NCBI GenBank assembly: GCA_049602155.1
Contig: JBMYRH010000028.1
Location: 1-64,000, forward strand
Length of the DNA stretch: 64,000 nt
Direction of reading: 5' to 3'
Source of the DNA: JBMYRH01 sp049602155
Lineage (GTDB): Bacteria > Myxococcota_A > UBA9042 > PHBI01 > JBMYRH01
The notes beneath the pieces were generated by a model that did no database searches, was not told the origin of the DNA, and saw nothing but the letters and a program-made list of their open reading frames with translations. Positions 42,356 to 51,285 of this stretch are shown here, in pieces (within the stretch, counting starts at the first letter, position 1; every line of letters starts with the position of its first letter). A program made the position numbers and the translations under genes.

Positions 42356-43216
42356 TCAGGGCTGCCTCGAGGTACCCCAGCACTCGGGTACGATGAAGAA
42401 GAGCTGGTCTGAGGCCCCGTCCAGGCGGCTGAAGAGCAGCGACTCCTCCAAGGGGCCAAGCGCCAGCAGGTCCTGCCCCGTGACGGCCTCTGCTCCATGG
42501 GGCGCTGGTCCAAACCACAGAGGCTTTGTCCTGGGTATCCAGCGCCACTCGGGGTGCTCGGCGACCAAGCGCGAGACGTCGGACTGCCTCAGCCAGCGCC
42601 CCTCGGCCGGCATGGGGCCACCATCGGGGGACACGGGGGGCGAGGACCAGGGGCTAAAGAGGGTGCCCTGCATCATGACGCGGTGTCGGTCGATGTGGGC
42701 GATGTTCAGACGCTCAAGTGTGGCGTTGGCCTCTGGTCGCGACGACAGCGGCAGCTGATGCTCGAGCATATGACGGAGCTTGAGGCCCAATCGGTCCCGA
42801 CCTGCCGGGCCCAGCCAGCTGTCCCAGCCGGTGCCGGAGTCGCATTGGAGGTAGAGTTTGTAGGCGAACTCCCAGTGGGTGACCTCGCCGTTGTCATCAC
42901 GCACGACGAGGTCTAGGGCGCCGATGGTGCGCTTGCCCTCAAAGACCTGCACGTCACGCCCGAGGACGGTCCAGCTCAAGCCATGCGTCATGCCCCAGAC
43001 GACCAAGGCCTCAAAGGCGAGCCCCAGCTTGTGGGTCGCGAGGGTCTCGGACAAGGCGGGCCACGCACCCCGGCTGTGGTCCAGCAGCGCCGCGAGCCGT
43101 GGGTCGTCCTTGTGCATCAAGGGGGCGGGGCCTCCGGGCAGCCCGTCGACCATCCCGGGGCGCGTCATGACCCAACGAAGGGCCGCGAGCCAGGCCTCTA
43201 TCGTGTCCTTGGACAT
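42356..43216 (-). CDS. DUF1853-family protein
   Basis: A 286-residue protein with LGLAFEALVVWGMTH, GALDLVVRDDNGEVTHWEFAYKLYL and WLGPAGRDRLGLKLRHMLEHQL blocks that fit DUF1853. The GALDLVV, EFAYK order gives the D-ExK spacing of PD-(D/E)xK nuclease-like folds, so nuclease ancestry is plausible but function is unknown. ATG 43216 has no clear ribosome sequence; it is the first in-frame start. It ends 2 bp from the convergent deiodinase-like gene and diverges from the ABC transporter gene. Confidence 0.8.
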   Translation of the reverse strand: MSKDTIEAWLAALRWVMTRPGMVDGLPGGPAPLMHKDDPRLAALLDHSRGAWPALSETLATHKLGLAFEALVVWGMTHGLSWTVLGRDVQVFEGKRTIGALDLVVRDDNGEVTHWEFAYKLYLQCDSGTGWDSWLGPAGRDRLGLKLRHMLEHQLPLSSRPEANATLERLNIAHIDRHRVMMQGTLFSPWSSPPVSPDGGPMPAEGRWLRQSDVSRLVAEHPEWRWIPRTKPLWFGPAPHGAEAVTGQDLLALGPLEESLLFSRLDGASDQLFFIVPECWGTSRQP

Positions 43217-43532
43217 CTATCCGCCGACCACGGTGTGCCACCGAGCCTCATGGGTTCGCCTTTCGCGATGTCCTCGTCCTAGGTCGCGCCAATCACACAT
43301 CTGAATTCCCTGAAGTCGGCAGGGGTCATGGCGCCATCATAGACGCGACCATCGTTGACCAAGCAGGAATTACGCCTTCAACGAGGGTTGCCAGCGGCTC
43401 GCGGTGGGCTCGGGGCGGCCGAGGGGGCCAGTCTGGGAGCCTTGACGCTGCGCTCATCGACGCTTGAATTTGAGCACGGGCTGCCACCGATGAGCGCTTT
43501 GTCAAACGCAGAGGCTGGGGTAGCGTGGGCTC
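43217..43532. other. Divergent region with candidate promoter before the ABC gene
   Basis: About 316 bp. A TTGTCA (43499-43504) and TAGCGT (43521-43526) pair with 16-bp spacing ends 6 nt before the ATG at 43533, so the ABC gene may be leaderless. Nothing else is supported. Confidence 0.45.
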
Positions 43533-45317
43533 ATGTCCGGCCCTCCCCAAGACGCTCCGCTTCGCCGACTCTTGCACTACGCAGCCCCGTTTCGGAGGCG
43601 CATCTGGCTCGCGACGAGCTGCTCCGTCATCAACAAGGCATTTGACCTCGCCCCCCCATTCCTTATCGGGGTCGCGCTCGACGTCGTGGTCGCACGCGAG
43701 GACTCGTTCCTAGCTCAGCTGGGCGCGCCGGACTTCTCAGCGCAGCTCTGGATCATCGCGCTCCTCACGGTGCTCATCTGGTCCTTGGAGTCCCTCTTTG
43801 AGTACTTCTATCACGTCCTCTGGCGCGGGCTCGCCCAAGACCTTCAGCATCAGCTCCGTATGGACGGCTACAGGCACCTTCAAGGGTTGGAGCTCGCATA
43901 CTTCGAGGACCGGAGTACAGGCGGGCTGATGTCGGTGCTCAACGACGACATCAATCAGCTCGAGCGCTTCCTCGACGTGGGCGCCAACGACATCTTGCAG
44001 GTCAGCTTCACCGCGCTGGCGGTGGGGACATCTTTCTTTGTGCTCGTGCCGGAGCTCGCCTGGTTGGCGGTGCTCCCGATCCCGGTGGTGGTCTGGGGCT
44101 CCTTCCGTTTTCAGCGCATCTTGATGCCCCGCTACGCCGATGTGCGTGAACGCGTCGGCCTCTTGAACGGTCAGCTCGCCAACAGCCTCTCGGGGATCGC
44201 CACCATCAAGAGCTTCACCGCGGAAGACGCCGAGGGTGAGCGCCTCGGCGGGTTGAGCGAGGCGTATCGAGACAGCAACAGAGAGGCCATTCGCCCCAGC
44301 GCGGCGTTCACGCCGCTGATTCGTATGGCGATCATGTTCGGCTTTGTCGCCATCTTGGTGAAGGGAGGCGATATGGTCCTGAGTGGTGGCTTGGCGGCTG
44401 GGCTTTACGCGACGATGACCTTCCTTACCCAGCGACTGCTCTGGCCGCTGACGCGCCTCGGTCAGACCTTTGACCTCTATCAGCGGGCGATGGCGTCCAC
44501 GCGCCGGGTACTTGATTTGCTCGACACGACGTCGAAGTTGCTCAACGGAGAGAGGGCCGTCGCGCCTGATCAGGTGCGAGGAGAGCTCAGCATGAGTCAG
44601 GTCGGGTTCAGCTACGCCGAGGGGCCTCAGGTCCTCCGCGGGCTCAACCTTGAGATGCCCGCGGGTAAGACCACCGCCATCGTTGGACCTACGGGCTCGG
44701 GCAAGAGCACCGTCGTGAAGCTCCTGATGCGCTTCTATGATGCACAGGAAGGCGTCATCACCCTTGACGGTGCGCCGCTGCCGTCGCTCGATATTCATGG
44801 GCTTCGAGGGGCCATCGGGCTCGTGAGCCAGGACGTCTTTCTGTTTCACGGCACCGTCCGTGACAACATCGCATACGGGCGGCCGGGCGCCTCGGACGAT
44901 GCGGTCATCGCCGCCGCCAAGAGCGCTGAAGCGCACGAGTTCATTGAAGGGCTACCGCTGGGCTATGACACCTTGGTGGGTGAGCGCGGTCACAAGCTCT
45001 CGGGTGGACAGAGGCAGCGGGTGTCTATCGCGCGCGCTGTCTTGAAAGACCCACCCATCCTGGTGCTCGATGAGGCCACGTCATCCGTCGACAATGAGAC
45101 AGAGGCAGCGATACAGCGTTCCCTAGAGCGCCTTTGTACAGACCGCACCACCATCGTGATTGCGCATCGACTGTCGACGGTGAGGCACGCGGATCGCATC
45201 TACGTGCTCAAAGGGGGAGAGCTCGTCGAGCAAGGCGCGCATGAAGCCCTCATCGCGGAGGACGGCGTGTATGCGCGCCTGTGGCGGGTCCAGACCGGCC
45301 TCGCGGTGGGTGTTTAG
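43533..45317 (+). CDS. ABC exporter, fused permease and ATPase (MsbA/lipid or drug type)
   Basis: The 594-residue protein has an N-terminal membrane domain with about six helices (first around residues 23-55, others near 70-90, 145-165, 170-190, 260-285 and 290-310) and a C-terminal ATPase. ATPase motifs: Walker A GPTGSGKST, Q-loop VSQD, signature LSGGQRQR, Walker B ILVLDEA and H-loop AHRLS. The fused half-transporter order is that of MsbA-type exporters that work as homodimers. Substrate is unknown; lipids, peptides or drugs are possible. The region just upstream carries a -35/-10 pair ending 6 nt before the ATG. Confidence 0.92.
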   Translation: MSGPPQDAPLRRLLHYAAPFRRRIWLATSCSVINKAFDLAPPFLIGVALDVVVAREDSFLAQLGAPDFSAQLWIIALLTVLIWSLESLFEYFYHVLWRGLAQDLQHQLRMDGYRHLQGLELAYFEDRSTGGLMSVLNDDINQLERFLDVGANDILQVSFTALAVGTSFFVLVPELAWLAVLPIPVVVWGSFRFQRILMPRYADVRERVGLLNGQLANSLSGIATIKSFTAEDAEGERLGGLSEAYRDSNREAIRPSAAFTPLIRMAIMFGFVAILVKGGDMVLSGGLAAGLYATMTFLTQRLLWPLTRLGQTFDLYQRAMASTRRVLDLLDTTSKLLNGERAVAPDQVRGELSMSQVGFSYAEGPQVLRGLNLEMPAGKTTAIVGPTGSGKSTVVKLLMRFYDAQEGVITLDGAPLPSLDIHGLRGAIGLVSQDVFLFHGTVRDNIAYGRPGASDDAVIAAAKSAEAHEFIEGLPLGYDTLVGERGHKLSGGQRQRVSIARAVLKDPPILVLDEATSSVDNETEAAIQRSLERLCTDRTTIVIAHRLSTVRHADRIYVLKGGELVEQGAHEALIAEDGVYARLWRVQTGLAVGV

Positions 45318-45387
45318 CTGATGTGTACCGCTGTGAAGCTCGCCGCGCTCGTAGGCGACCGATTCAGTCTGAGGGCAGGAGGGTCGG

Positions 45388-45681
45388 GTGAGTGACCCCC
45401 ATGTTCTGACTGACCAGCGGCGTCGCCGGATGAAGCGAGGCTGGCTCGTCTGCGGTGCAGGTGTCATGGCGGGGGTGGTGTGCCCTATCGCGCTCCATGA
45501 CCAGCTGACGCTTCAGGGGGTGTTGGTGCTGCTAGGGTGCACGCTGATCCCTGCCGGGGCCGCGATTGGCTACGCCGTTGCTCAGCAACGCTGTCCTCAC
45601 TGTGATGGATTCGCTCGCGGGATATGGTCCTACGTGAAGTGCCCCCACTGCGACGGGCCTATCCGTGAACTCGGCGCCTGA
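45388..45681 (+). CDS. Small membrane protein with zinc-ribbon-like C-terminus
   Basis: GTG 45388 follows CAGGAGGGTCGG. The 97-residue protein has a basic start, two membrane helices (about 19-34 and 42-64) and then CPHCDG and CPHCDG separated by 16 residues, a CxxC...CxxC zinc ribbon on the cytoplasmic side if the N-terminus is inside. No family name is recognised. It follows the ABC exporter by 70 bp on the same strand and could be cotranscribed. Confidence 0.75.
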   Translation: MSDPHVLTDQRRRRMKRGWLVCGAGVMAGVVCPIALHDQLTLQGVLVLLGCTLIPAGAAIGYAVAQQRCPHCDGFARGIWSYVKCPHCDGPIRELGA

Positions 45682-45726
45682 CGACAGGCGCCGAGGCGGC
45701 ATTGCGTCATCGCCTGACACGACTCC

Positions 45727-45912
45727 TTAGGCGAAGCGCTCACAGCGCAGGTTTGCGAGCAGCCACAGCTCGACACGTCGGGTGAGCCCCTCCGGGGGGC
45801 CTACTTCGGGTGGCTCCCCCGGGTACTCGATCATGCAAGGGGGCCCGTGTGACCCGCTCCGGAGCTCGTGAGACCTTCCATCACAGTGATCGAGGTACGC
45901 GTGGTCGCTCAC
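45727..45912 (-). CDS. Hypothetical short protein
   Basis: A 61-codon frame starts at GTG 45912 and ends 45 bp from the convergent zinc-ribbon gene. Its C-terminal half (EYPGEPPEVGPPEGLTRRVELWLLANLRC) has ordinary composition, but no ribosome sequence or homologue is evident. It may be real or chance. Confidence 0.3.
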   Translation of the reverse strand: MSDHAYLDHCDGRSHELRSGSHGPPCMIEYPGEPPEVGPPEGLTRRVELWLLANLRCERFA

Positions 45913-45983
45913 GGCCTGTAGCGGGCTGTGATGCGGACGGCGAGAGCCAAACCGAGGACCAAGAGGGTGACGCGTCAGTCCAC

Positions 45984-46244
45984 CTAGAGCGGGCTAAACG
46001 TATACCGTGTGGGGACGAAATTGTGGTCCTTGAAGATCTCTTGGGTCGAGGGCTTGGCGAGCCAGGCTTGAAGCTTTGGGGGGTCCACGTCGAAGAAGAT
46101 CTCGACGAGGTTTTGGTCGTCCACCTTGGCGAATATGCAGCGCGAGAGGTCGCACCAATCTGCGAACTCGGGCTTCACGACGAGGTAGGCGTTCTCGTAA
46201 AAGGCGTCAGTGCTGTCACAGTGGGCGGTAAGCATCAGGTTCAT
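45984..46244 (-). CDS. Small conserved-looking protein, possible dimeric alpha-beta barrel
   Basis: ATG 46244 is preceded by AAAGGAG. The 86-residue protein starts MNLMLTAHCDSTDAFYENAYL, and a second half VEIFFDVDPPKLQAWLAKPS ends in a TRYTFSPL strand. This alternation is what small ferredoxin-like dimeric barrels (ABM or DUF3764 type) look like, but the match is weak. Cytoplasmic. The strong ribosome site makes a real gene likely. Confidence 0.65.
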   Translation of the reverse strand: MNLMLTAHCDSTDAFYENAYLVVKPEFADWCDLSRCIFAKVDDQNLVEIFFDVDPPKLQAWLAKPSTQEIFKDHNFVPTRYTFSPL

Positions 46245-46667
46245 GGCGAGGCTCCTTTAATGCGTGAGGGGGTACGAACTAGCATGCCTTGTGTCGCTCA
46301 TCTAGCGTGCGCCAAACCTTTCCACGGATTCCGAGGGGAGGGGCCTCTAAGGGGTGACGCAAGGACCGAGGACCTGCCTCATTGTGGGGCCTAAGGTGTC
46401 GTCGAGCTGTCTCGGTGCGGTGCACTCCCGAGCGACAGAGCCCCAGCTCAATGAGGGTTCAGACGACTCCATGTGGGTCGTTGAGTTAATGAGCCCCTTT
46501 GGGGGAGTGTGGGGTTCTGTCTTGCAAAGATGGGCGTCAATCGTGACAGAGTTATGACCTCTGCGTGACTCAACTGCTGAGTGATCAATGTGTTGTGTCC
46601 GAGGGGAGGACTCGGTTCGTCCCTCTTTGCTCCGTGTTTCAGTGCTTCCCCTGTGTCGAGGCTCCCG
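46245..46667. other. 423-bp divergent intergenic region
   Basis: Lies between the small barrel-like gene and the DUF4876-like lipoprotein gene. It holds a short near-palindrome TGACTCA...TGAGTGA (46564-46582). Short frames here look like shadows. No firm promoter pair was found. Confidence 0.5.
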
Positions 46668-48038
46668 ATGTTCAATGTCTGCCAGAAGCACCTCGTTTTG
46701 TGTATCACTGGGCTGCTGCTCGTGGGCTGCTCCGACCTTCACACCACTGTCGAAGGCTCTGCGGACGTCGTCGGCACAGCGGACGTGAACGACACCGTGA
46801 GCACAGCTGATGCAGCAGTTGACAGTGGACCTACGCCACCCGAGGCCGCCGCGCCACCTGTCGCGCCGACCCCCCCTGCGGTTGGTGACCTCCTCATCGA
46901 GGAGTTTTATTACAGTGGTGCCTCGCCCGGAGGCGGTGCCGATCACTACTTCTCCGACCAGTTCATCGAGTTAGTGAACACCACAGACCGCCCGCTGGAC
47001 GTATCGGGCGTCATGGTGGCTGATGTCTCTGGGGCGGCCGGCGCGATTAACCCGGGGATGCAGCCGGACAGTTATCGTGAGACCCATCCGGCCCTGGTGG
47101 TGATGGAGTCGGTGTGGCGCATCCCGGAGGGCGTCGCGCTAGCGCCTCAGGGGCGCCTGATTGTGGCTCATGATGGCACCAACCATCAGCCGTTCTCGAC
47201 CATTGACCTGTCCGGAGCGGACTTCGAGGCCTATGTGGCCGAGCATGGGAAAGACGATGACCATCCGACGGTCCAAAACCTGGAGTCCGTGGTCTTCAAT
47301 GGCGGCTATGATTGGCTGATGACCGTGTTCGGGCCAAGCGTGGTTGTCCTCGCGCCGGGCACACCGCTGGGCTCGGTGCCTGGGGTCTTCGGGGAGCTCC
47401 CCACGGCTCCGACCTCGGCGGTCCTCGACGGGGTTGAGGCCGTCATGGACGGCGAGTCGGGCGCATTCAAGCGGCTGCCAGACACCGTGGACTCCGGCTT
47501 CCTTTGGGTGTCAGGTACCTACGTGGGTGAGTCCCTGCATCGACGGAAAAATGGCAATTCATGGCAAGACACCAACGACTCGTGGGCAGACTTCGAGGTC
47601 GGCCCACCCGACCCGGGGGTGGCGCTAGAGGCCGCGGGTGTATTTGCCGAGACTTGGATCGAGCTTGGCACTGGGATGCAGGCTTTCGAGGCGCTCAAAA
47701 ATGGCGACACCATCGAGCTGGTCGCGGGTATTCAGGGCGGCTGGCATGTTGACGTGTCGCTTCGATTCGCTGGCTTCGGCCCTCAAGGTATTCTGTTGAG
47801 CTACGAGGGGTTCGATGCGGTGGGGCAGTCTATCAGCTACGAGACCCAAGCGTTGCTGAGTAACAAGTCCCTGTTGCCCGAAGGCGAGGGGTGGCAGCGT
47901 GTCGGTGATCGGGTTGTCCTCGACATCGTCTCACCTGATGAGGTCGTCGGCGCTGAGGCGGTGCTCCAGGTGACTGCGACGCTCGACGGTCAGGTGTGGT
48001 CAGACGAGCGGACGGTGACCATTGTGGACGCGCAATGA
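46668..48038 (+). CDS. DUF4876/lamin-tail-like lipoprotein
   Basis: The earlier in-frame ATG at 46581 is less likely; ATG 46668 opens a signal ending in lipobox LVGC with GAGG upstream. After an Asp/Ala/Thr/Pro linker, GDLLIEEFYYSGASPGG...DQFIELVNTTDRPLDVSGV matches DUF4876/lamin-tail domains: a strand pair and the FIELxN core. Later regions (about 290-456) are beta-rich with no motif. Such domains are adhesive or structural modules at cell surfaces, common in Bacteroidota and Myxococcota. It ends 142 bp from the convergent permease gene. Confidence 0.75.
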   Translation: MFNVCQKHLVLCITGLLLVGCSDLHTTVEGSADVVGTADVNDTVSTADAAVDSGPTPPEAAAPPVAPTPPAVGDLLIEEFYYSGASPGGGADHYFSDQFIELVNTTDRPLDVSGVMVADVSGAAGAINPGMQPDSYRETHPALVVMESVWRIPEGVALAPQGRLIVAHDGTNHQPFSTIDLSGADFEAYVAEHGKDDDHPTVQNLESVVFNGGYDWLMTVFGPSVVVLAPGTPLGSVPGVFGELPTAPTSAVLDGVEAVMDGESGAFKRLPDTVDSGFLWVSGTYVGESLHRRKNGNSWQDTNDSWADFEVGPPDPGVALEAAGVFAETWIELGTGMQAFEALKNGDTIELVAGIQGGWHVDVSLRFAGFGPQGILLSYEGFDAVGQSISYETQALLSNKSLLPEGEGWQRVGDRVVLDIVSPDEVVGAEAVLQVTATLDGQVWSDERTVTIVDAQ

Positions 48039-48180
48039 GCAGGGGAGGGGACCGGACCAGCGCGCTCATGCACCCATGATTCGTAGGGAGCTCAGAGGAT
48101 ATCATCTCGATCGAGAGGCACGCCTGGCAGAGACCACGAGTGCGCGGTGTCCCTTTGAAGGAGCCTCCCTAGGAGCCCGG

Positions 48181-50058
48181 TCAGGTGTTGCGACGCGCCC
48201 GCCGTGAGAGGAGCAGCAAGTCCTTCAGATCTGCGCCATCGTTCGCGCGGAGCCAACGCTCGTGGAACTTCGGCTCCTGGGCGACTTGAGCAATGGCCAT
48301 GAGCGCTTGGAGGTGGAAGTTCCGCTCATCTTGCGAGCCGATGAGCACAAAGATGGTCTGCACCTTCGGGGCCTTCTCGCTGAAGTTTACGCCCTTTTTG
48401 CATCGGGCAATCAGCATCTCGAAGCGCGACTCGCCCTCGATGACGGCGTGCGGGATAGCGAGCGTCGGGGTGAGCGCGGTTGAGGTGTCACGTTCGCGCT
48501 CCATGAGTTGCGCAACGAAGTGGTCTTCGCTCAAGTTGACCCTCTCGGCCATATGGTCGGCGGCCTCTCGCACAAAGTCCTCAAGCTCGGTTGGGCCCTC
48601 CAAATCGAGCACCAGGCAGTTCTGAACCAAGCGATCGAAGCGGTCCTCACCGATGTCGTCGCGCTCCCGGATGATCTCGCTCAGCTCCGAGCCCAATGAC
48701 CCACTGGTCAAGTCACGTCCGGCGATCCGTTCGACGAGGTGAATGAGCGCCGAGGCGCTGTTCAATCGTTTACGGCGTCCATAGATGGCGTACCAAGCGA
48801 GGCTCATCGCGACGAAGCCGGACGCTATCGCGATTTGAGTCAGCCCCATCGCTGCGATGAGCACCGTCGAGGAGATGATTCCCAAGAGCTGAATCCAGGG
48901 GTAGAGCGGAGATTTGAAGGACGGCCGATAGTTCTGAAGGCGGCTCTCGCGCATCACGATGACGGCGACGTTCACGAGCAAAAAGAGCATCAACTTGAGC
49001 ATGCTCGCGGTCTTGATGAGCCCCTCGAGATCTAAGAGCAAGATGACGGCGATCATCGAGCCGCCTGTGGCCAGGACAGCCAAAGTCGGCGTGCCGCGCT
49101 TCTCGTGCACCTGGTCAAAGGTGCTCGGCAAGAGCAGGTCTCGGCTCATCGCCATCGGTACTCTTGAGGCTGCCATGATGCCCGCATTCGCTGTCGAGAC
49201 GAAGGCCAAGATGGCCGCGATCGCCACCATCGCGACCCCCGCAGAGCCCATCGAGACCTCCGCGCCGAGGTTGATAGGGGTCAGGGTTTCGGCGAGGGCA
49301 GCACCATCCACGAGACCGATCGTTACGACAGTCACGGCGACATAAAAGCCAAGCACGATGCCAAAGGCGAGCATCATCCCGAGGACAATATTGCGCCCCG
49401 GGTTTTTCACCTCTTCAGCGACGCTGGCGACCTTGGTTAAGCCACCAAAAGACACGAACACCAGCCCAATCGTCGCGACGAAGCTCTCAATACCGCCGGT
49501 TTGGAAGGGGCGGAAACGCGTCGTGTCGACGTGCTCAAGTCCAGCGATGATGTAGATGGTTAAGACGACGAGGAGCCCCATCACCATCACGATCTGAGCC
49601 TGACCGGCGTGTTTCGCCCCAAGCAGGTTCAGGGCGACAAAGAAGGCACAGCAACCGGCGGCTACCAGCCTGAGCTCAAAGTCGCTCAGCCCAGGCAAGA
49701 GTAGGGCAATAAATGCCCCCATACCGATGAGCGCAAAGGCGCTCTTGAAGCTCAGAGAGAACCACGCGGCGAGGCCGCCGAGCGTCCCCATCGCCGTGCC
49801 CATCGAGCGGTCGATATAGAAGTAAACACCGCCAGCGCGTGGCATGGCGGTCGCGAGCTCGGCTTTGCTGAGGAGCGCGGGGATCGTCAGCAGGCCTGCG
49901 ATCAGGTAGGCCAGGAACATCGATGGCCCGGTTAACCCGAAGGCGATGCCCGGCAAGATGAAGAGCCCAGAGCTTATCATCGCGCCCGCAGAGATGCAGA
50001 AGACATCAAGGAGGCCGAGGTGTCGGTGGAGCCGGATTTTCTGGGTGTCGTTCGTCAT
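48181..50058 (-). CDS. Amino-acid permease (APC superfamily) fused to a PTS EIIA domain
   Basis: ATG 50058 is used because its ATGA overlaps the stop of the upstream regulator gene; ATG 50076 has no ribosome site. Residues about 10-430 form about 12 helices with SAGAMISSGLFILPGIAFG in the first, the unwound substrate-site segment of APC transporters, and PRAGGVYFYIDRSMG in a later one. A linker leads to a C-terminal PTS EIIA (fructose/Ntr type) domain, about 480-625, with the phosphoryl-accepting His in LAIPHAVIEG. EIIA phosphorylation could therefore regulate uptake. The substrate is presumably an amino acid. It is coupled to an XRE-EIIA regulator gene. Confidence 0.9.
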   Translation of the reverse strand: MTNDTQKIRLHRHLGLLDVFCISAGAMISSGLFILPGIAFGLTGPSMFLAYLIAGLLTIPALLSKAELATAMPRAGGVYFYIDRSMGTAMGTLGGLAAWFSLSFKSAFALIGMGAFIALLLPGLSDFELRLVAAGCCAFFVALNLLGAKHAGQAQIVMVMGLLVVLTIYIIAGLEHVDTTRFRPFQTGGIESFVATIGLVFVSFGGLTKVASVAEEVKNPGRNIVLGMMLAFGIVLGFYVAVTVVTIGLVDGAALAETLTPINLGAEVSMGSAGVAMVAIAAILAFVSTANAGIMAASRVPMAMSRDLLLPSTFDQVHEKRGTPTLAVLATGGSMIAVILLLDLEGLIKTASMLKLMLFLLVNVAVIVMRESRLQNYRPSFKSPLYPWIQLLGIISSTVLIAAMGLTQIAIASGFVAMSLAWYAIYGRRKRLNSASALIHLVERIAGRDLTSGSLGSELSEIIRERDDIGEDRFDRLVQNCLVLDLEGPTELEDFVREAADHMAERVNLSEDHFVAQLMERERDTSTALTPTLAIPHAVIEGESRFEMLIARCKKGVNFSEKAPKVQTIFVLIGSQDERNFHLQALMAIAQVAQEPKFHERWLRANDGADLKDLLLLSRRARRNT

Positions 50059-50924
50059 GGGATCCTGGTGGAGCATAGCGTTACGAACTTCAAAACTTCT
50101 TCAGGGGTCCCCCCTTCGCGCACGCCTTTACAAAAGGAAGGGTGTGCACACACCTGAGCGATTCGAGCCAAGAGCTCGAGGTGCTCTCTTTGGGCCGAGT
50201 CAGGTGCGAGGAGAAAGAAGCAGACATCGACGGGTGCCCCGTCGATGGCCGCGTAGTCAACGGCTTTGTCCAAGACTACAAGGAAGGCGAGGGTCTGTTC
50301 TAAGAGCGGGTCCGTCGCGTGTGGCACAGCGATGCCATCACCGATGCCTGTCGAGGCCTCGCGCTCTTTTTGCCACAGCTCCTCGCGCACGAGGTCGGCG
50401 GTCAGGCCAGAGACCTTGCTCGCCGCGAGCCTAGCGAGCTCATCGAAGAGGCTGCCCTTGTCTTTAGCCCCAGCCATGAGCGTGATGCGATCTTCAGTGA
50501 GGTAGTCCGTGAGGTGCCTCACCTCGTGATAGCCGTCAGGGACGAGCTTGAGGTGCACCCCTCCGCTCATTTTTCGCCGGAAGCCGGGCGCACCTTCGGT
50601 GCCCAAGAGCTCAATCATATCCTGAAAGTCGCTCGGTTGAAGTCCAGCGTGGATCGCCGCGCGCAAGAAATCAGCGACGACCGGCATCTCGTCTAAGAGC
50701 GCCGTGACGTTCGTATCCAGTCGATGAGCGGCTGAGAGCAGGTAGCCCTCGGGGACCCCCAATGAGTCCTCAATCGCGCGAATCCGGCTCGGCTGAGGCG
50801 GTAGGGCTTTGCCGGTCTCGACCTGGCTCAAGTACGCCGGCGACACTTCGATCTCGCGCGCGAGGTGGCGCAAGCTCACCCCAGCTGTGGTGCGGAGTAC
50901 CCGAAGTGTTTGACCAAAATGCAC
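50055..50924 (-). CDS. XRE-family regulator fused to a PTS EIIA domain
   Basis: GTG 50924 follows AGGGGT. Residues 1-60 are a helix-turn-helix of the XRE type: LRTTAGVSLRHLAREIEVSPAYLSQVETGKALP. After a middle region of unknown fold (about 65-145), residues about 147-285 form a PTS EIIA domain with the phosphorylatable His in IAVPHATDP. HTH plus EIIA suggests a transcription factor whose activity depends on PTS phosphorylation. Its last codons overlap the permease-EIIA gene by ATGA. A perfect 22-bp palindrome lies 22-43 nt upstream of its start, consistent with autoregulation. Confidence 0.88.
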   Translation of the reverse strand: MHFGQTLRVLRTTAGVSLRHLAREIEVSPAYLSQVETGKALPPQPSRIRAIEDSLGVPEGYLLSAAHRLDTNVTALLDEMPVVADFLRAAIHAGLQPSDFQDMIELLGTEGAPGFRRKMSGGVHLKLVPDGYHEVRHLTDYLTEDRITLMAGAKDKGSLFDELARLAASKVSGLTADLVREELWQKEREASTGIGDGIAVPHATDPLLEQTLAFLVVLDKAVDYAAIDGAPVDVCFFLLAPDSAQREHLELLARIAQVCAHPSFCKGVREGGTPEEVLKFVTLCSTRIP

Positions 50925-50945
50925 GTAAGACCCCTAACGCGTTCG

Positions 50946-50967
50946 GTGTTAAGTAAACACTTAACAC
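50946..50967. promoter_or_regulatory. 22-bp perfect palindromic operator
   Basis: Left arm GTGTTAAGT and right arm ACTTAACAC are exact reverse complements around a 4-nt AAAC centre. It lies 22-43 nt upstream of the GTG start of the XRE-EIIA gene and overlaps its probable promoter. The XRE protein is the natural candidate ligand. No second copy was found in this window. Confidence 0.65.
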
Positions 50968-51285
50968 TGTGGAAAGCCTAGGGAAAAGAAAATCTCAGTC
51001 TGAAAAGTCCATTCCCGGGAGGTTTTTTTGAGCCTCTTAAGCGCGCCGGGAAGCCACGCAGTGGTCTCTTTGGTGGACATCGTTCGCTGCCCGCCAATTG
51101 ACGATGGGGGCCGCGAGAGTTCAGCCGCAGAGGCTCTAGAAGCTCCTGGAATCACTCCTCTGAATCACCACGGTCAAGACTCGGCGTCAGGTCAGAGACA
51201 ACCTGTTCAGGCGTCCGAATTCAGCTCAGTGTTTGAGCCATCGTTCGCATCGGGGAGCCTGACGAGGGCAGGGGAGGAGCGCACT
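50968..51285. other. Intergenic region beyond the operator
   Basis: About 318 bp between the palindrome and the end of the MAPEG-like gene. A plus-strand frame from a TTG at 51028 preceded by GGGAGG is open for 96 codons but overlaps the MAPEG gene end, so it is not called. Confidence 0.45.
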
